DNA of 17,027 bases, taken from assembly GCA_947474415.1 (NCBI GenBank), contig CANJKD010000003.1:1-17027 (forward strand). The letters run 5' to 3'. Every line of letters begins with the position of its first letter. Within the stretch, counting starts at the first letter, position 1. Below the pieces are notes generated by a model, which had not been told where the DNA came from, did no database searches, and saw nothing but the letters and a program-made list of their open reading frames with translations. A program made the position numbers and the translations under genes. This stretch comes from Burkholderiales bacterium. Lineage in GTDB: Bacteria; Pseudomonadota; Gammaproteobacteria; Burkholderiales; Burkholderiaceae_C. Positions 14,880 to 17,027 of this stretch are shown here, piece after piece.

Positions 14880-15905
14880 TCAAATAATTCGATCGCGGCT
14901 GGTCTGGCGGTGCTGCGCGGCATGGGCCGCGAGAAAGGCCCTGGCGTTCACCGTGTCGGAGTGGATCGCGGCCGTGAGTGCCTCCAGCCCGTCGTAGCGC
15001 GCTTCGTCGCGAAGTTTGTGCAGCAGTTCCACCCGCACGAGTTTACCGTAGCCCCCCTCGGCGCCGAGTGTTTCGGGCCAGGCCAGGCAATGCACCTCGA
15101 GCAGCACGCGGCCGCTGTCGTCCACCGTCGGCCGGCGGCCCAGGCTGGCCACGCCGTCGATGGGCTTTGCGGCGAGGCCATGGGTGCGCACCGCATAGAT
15201 GCCCAGCGCGGCCGGCCTCCGGTGGTGGAAGCGCAGGTTCAGCGTGCGGAAGCCGTCGCTCGCGCCCGTTGCGCTCGCGCCCAGGCTGCGGCCCAGCTTT
15301 TTGCCGTGGATGACGCGGCCGCTGATGCTGTAAGGGCGGCCCAGCAGCGCTTCGGCGCCTGCCATGTCGCCGGCCGCCAGCGCCTCGCGCACGGCAGAGC
15401 TCGAGACGCGCTGCCCACGCACTTCGTAGCTGTTCATGCGTGCCACGTCGAAGCCGGCGACCTGGCCGGCGGCGTCGAGCATGGCGTAGTCGCCGGCACG
15501 CTTCGCGCCGAAGCGGAAGTCGTCGCCAACCAGCACGTATTTCGTGCCCAGGCCGCGCAGCAGCACGTCGTCGACGAAGGCCTGCGGCGCTTGCGCTGCC
15601 AAGGCGCGGTTGAAGCGCACCACCACCACCTGGTCGATGCCGCAGCGTGCCAGTTCGCTGAGCTTGTCGCGCAGCGTGGCGATGCGCGCGGGCGCGAGGT
15701 CGGGCGTCGCCGCAATGGTGGCGAAGTAGTCGCGCGGGTACGGCTCGAAGGTCATCACGCACGACGGCAGGTCGCGGTGCATGGCCTCGGAGCGCAACAG
15801 CGCCAGCATCGCCTGGTGGCCACGGTGCACGCCGTCGAAGTTACCGATCGTGAGCGCACAGGCCGGCGCGATGCCGGGGTTCTGGAAGCCGCGAAAAACT
15901 TGCAT
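14880..15905 (-). CDS. ribF: Bifunctional riboflavin kinase / FAD synthetase
   Basis: A 341-residue cytoplasmic enzyme making FMN from riboflavin and FAD from FMN. The N-terminal FAD synthetase domain shows TIGNFDGVHRGHQ (19-31), VGDDFRFGAKRAGD (126-139) and SSSAVREAL (168-176). The C-terminal riboflavin kinase domain shows GRVIHGKKLGRSLG (196-209), GVASLGRRPTV (251-261) and LEVH with the expected glutamate E270. The usual PTAN is R-T-L-N (220-223), a variant I associate with Burkholderiales. An 8-residue stretch, ASATGASD (210-217), sits in the nucleotide loop where relatives run from SLG straight into GFRTLN; it coincides with a 15-bp direct repeat. ATG 15905 gives the standard N-terminus MQVFRGF. 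The gene precedes ileS on the same strand, the classic order. Confidence 0.96.
   Translation of the reverse strand: MQVFRGFQNPGIAPACALTIGNFDGVHRGHQAMLALLRSEAMHRDLPSCVMTFEPYPRDYFATIAATPDLAPARIATLRDKLSELARCGIDQVVVVRFNRALAAQAPQAFVDDVLLRGLGTKYVLVGDDFRFGAKRAGDYAMLDAAGQVAGFDVARMNSYEVRGQRVSSSAVREALAAGDMAGAEALLGRPYSISGRVIHGKKLGRSLGASATGASDGFRTLNLRFHHRRPAALGIYAVRTHGLAAKPIDGVASLGRRPTVDDSGRVLLEVHCLAWPETLGAEGGYGKLVRVELLHKLRDEARYDGLEALTAAIHSDTVNARAFLAAHAAQHRQTSRDRII
15257..15282. repeat. 11-bp direct repeat with 15-bp period inside ribF
   Basis: CGCTCGCGCCC occurs at 15257-15267 and again at 15272-15282. The offset of 15 bp is five codons, so the duplication stays in frame and encodes the GASAT-GASD stretch of the RibF kinase loop. 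It is seen directly in the sequence. Confidence 0.85.
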
Positions 15906-16019
15906 CAATCCATTATCGGGCCGGGCGCCCCGACCCTCGTAGGCCAGCACCCAAACGGCCCAAACGGCCTGCGCCACCGGGCGGCGGGTGGCATCGGTAG
16001 CCCGGCGCCGGGTGCGCCA
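15906..16019. other. Intergenic gap with short hairpins between regulator and ribF
   Basis: This 114-bp gap contains the perfect 12-bp palindrome CCCGGCGCCGGG at 16001-16012, a potential CCACC/GGTGG stem at 15974-15991, and a two-copy AAACGGCC direct repeat around 15948-15967. The hairpins lie just after the stop of the regulator gene and could terminate it, but no T-run follows. The ribF promoter should also be here; no clear -35/-10 pair was recognised. Confidence 0.4.
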
Positions 16020-17027
16020 TCAGTTGGCGGGCACCTGCTTCAAGTGGCGGTAGATCAGCCCGCGTGACACGCCGAGTGCGCGCGCCGCCTTCGACACATT
16101 TCCACCGAGTTCGGCGACGGTCTGCGCGATGAGTTGGCGGTCCGAGTCGCGCAGGCTGGCGCTCGCGAGCGGGGCCGATAGCGTCGTTGCGGCGAGTGTG
16201 ACCGTGGCCTCCGGGGTCGATGCGGCTGGCAATCGCCCGAGGTTGAAAAGCTGCCGCGTGCCGTCTTTCGACTGCATACGTGCGGAAAACCACACCGTCA
16301 GCCCGTTCGGCAGACGGTGCAGTGCCGCAGCGCGGCGGCGTGTGCAGGCGGCCAGCGTGTTCAGATCGAATCCGAAGCTGTCTTCCAGGCGCGTGAATGC
16401 CGTAGGGCCCGCCACGCCGAGCAGGCGCGCTGCCGCATCGTTGACCCAGGCGATGCGGCCGTTGGCCGTGACCCCGGCCAGGCCTTCGAGCGGCGTGCCG
16501 AGCAAGGACGGCGCAGTCTGCAGGTGGATCACGATGTGTTCGAGCGACTGCGCCCTCAGCAGCCGGTTCTCGATCGCGGTGGCGTGCATGCCGATCACAG
16601 CGGCTGCGTCGAAGCCGAAGGGGCGGCCCTCGCTGGTCACGTCGAGCACTCCGGCCACCTGGCCGTGCACGTCGCGGATCGGCGCGGCGGCGCAGTGCAT
16701 CACCTTCACGCAACCGAAGAAGTGTTCGCCGCCGTACACCACGCTGGGCACACCGATGCGCGCCGTCAGGCCAGGCGCGTTGGTGCCCAGGTAGTCCTCG
16801 CCCAGATCCACGCCGACGCGGGCCGCGAGCGGGGTCAACACATGCTCGGCATGCGCCACCGAGCGGGTGGCGTGTACCACCACGCCCTGCGGGTCAGTCA
16901 GCAGCACGGTGCAGGCGGTGCCGGCGAGCGCGGCTTCCAGCAGGCAGAGTTCGTCGGCTGCGGTTTCGAGCAGCAGGCGGCTGCGCGCCAGCGTGGAATG
17001 CACCCGACTCTGCGTGACTGGGTTGAA
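16020..17027 (-). CDS. AcoR-like GAF/PAS regulator with Fis-type HTH, lacking the sigma-54 AAA+ domain; start outside window
   Basis: A DNA-binding regulator; the frame stays open to the window edge, so the N-terminus is incomplete (a GTG at 17003 is possible, but the upstream residues NPVTQSR look like real protein). From that GTG: a GAF-like sensor with CTVLLTDPQGVVVHAT (31-46), YLGTNAPGLTARIG, HCAAAPIRDVHGQVAGVLDVTSEG and HATAIENRLLRAQ, as in the AcoR/acetoin-regulator N-terminus. A PAS-like domain follows (LEGLAGVTANGRIAWVNDAAARLLGV). The end is a Fis-type HTH (IAQTVAELGGNVSKAARALGVSRGLIYRHLK). The AAA+ ATPase with its GAFTGA loop, which normally sits between PAS and HTH, is missing and replaced by a low-complexity Ala/Thr/Ser linker. 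It therefore cannot activate sigma-54 promoters and probably binds DNA as a simple ligand-responsive factor. The effector is unknown. Confidence 0.87.
   Translation of the reverse strand, partial: FNPVTQSRVHSTLARSRLLLETAADELCLLEAALAGTACTVLLTDPQGVVVHATRSVAHAEHVLTPLAARVGVDLGEDYLGTNAPGLTARIGVPSVVYGGEHFFGCVKVMHCAAAPIRDVHGQVAGVLDVTSEGRPFGFDAAAVIGMHATAIENRLLRAQSLEHIVIHLQTAPSLLGTPLEGLAGVTANGRIAWVNDAAARLLGVAGPTAFTRLEDSFGFDLNTLAACTRRRAAALHRLPNGLTVWFSARMQSKDGTRQLFNLGRLPAASTPEATVTLAATTLSAPLASASLRDSDRQLIAQTVAELGGNVSKAARALGVSRGLIYRHLKQVPAN

Noticed and set aside
14655..16067. A 470-codon plus-strand open frame opposite ribF
   Set aside because: Antisense to a clearly recognised ribF; no domain seen.
1..17027. 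A new defence system, phage island, toxin-antitoxin pair or CRISPR array
   Set aside because: No nuclease, helicase, reverse transcriptase, integrase, repeat-spacer pattern or small antitoxin-like pair was recognised; the genes are metabolic, transport or housekeeping.

Overview
This GC-rich window (roughly two-thirds G+C by eye) looks like the chromosome of a betaproteobacterium of the order Burkholderiales, probably near Comamonadaceae or the Leptothrix/Rubrivivax group. The evidence is the ribF-ileS-lspA order, the DUF3422 and DUF2189 proteins, and the RibF variant with an R-T-L-N sequence where PTAN is usual. No phage, integrase, transposase, CRISPR array, rRNA or tRNA was seen. I did not find an obvious new defence or mobile system. 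The notable content is several enzymes lacking family-defining residues and a cluster of genes caught in decay.

Layout. (1) 1-2598, plus strand: the end of a NitT/TauT-type ABC permease, its ATPase, an amidohydrolase-fold protein and a GNAT acetyltransferase. This looks like an uptake-plus-catabolism cluster for an unknown small organic substrate. (2) 2599-3186: about 590 bp with no recognisable gene. (3) 3193-7882, plus strand: a DUF3422 membrane protein, a cytoplasmic gamma-glutamyltransferase-like Ntn hydrolase, an EamA/DMT transporter and an SDR-fold protein. The last three are tightly coupled. (4) 7915-9461: a small DUF2007-like zinc-ribbon protein (minus) divergent from a QOR-type quinone oxidoreductase (plus). 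(5) 9380-11256, minus strand: a DUF2189 membrane protein gene missing its 3' end, then a PAS/histidine-kinase pseudogene with a frameshift, a frame-scrambled patch and three apparent internal deletions. (6) 11306-15905, minus strand: lspA, ileS and ribF, essential housekeeping genes, with a degenerate inverted repeat between ileS and ribF. (7) 16020-17027, minus strand: a GAF-PAS-Fis-type HTH regulator resembling AcoR but without the sigma-54 AAA+ domain; it runs off the window edge.

How the genes fit together. Region 1 pairs import with a hydrolase-like protein and an acetyltransferase. Region 3 pairs a gamma-glutamyl or amide hydrolase with an exporter-type permease and a dehydrogenase-like protein, with DUF3422 about 44 bp upstream. 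Region 6 supplies lipoprotein signal peptidase, isoleucyl-tRNA synthetase and FMN/FAD synthesis. The genes downstream of lspA on that strand are degrading. Functional assignments rest on motif recognition from memory; no database search was possible.
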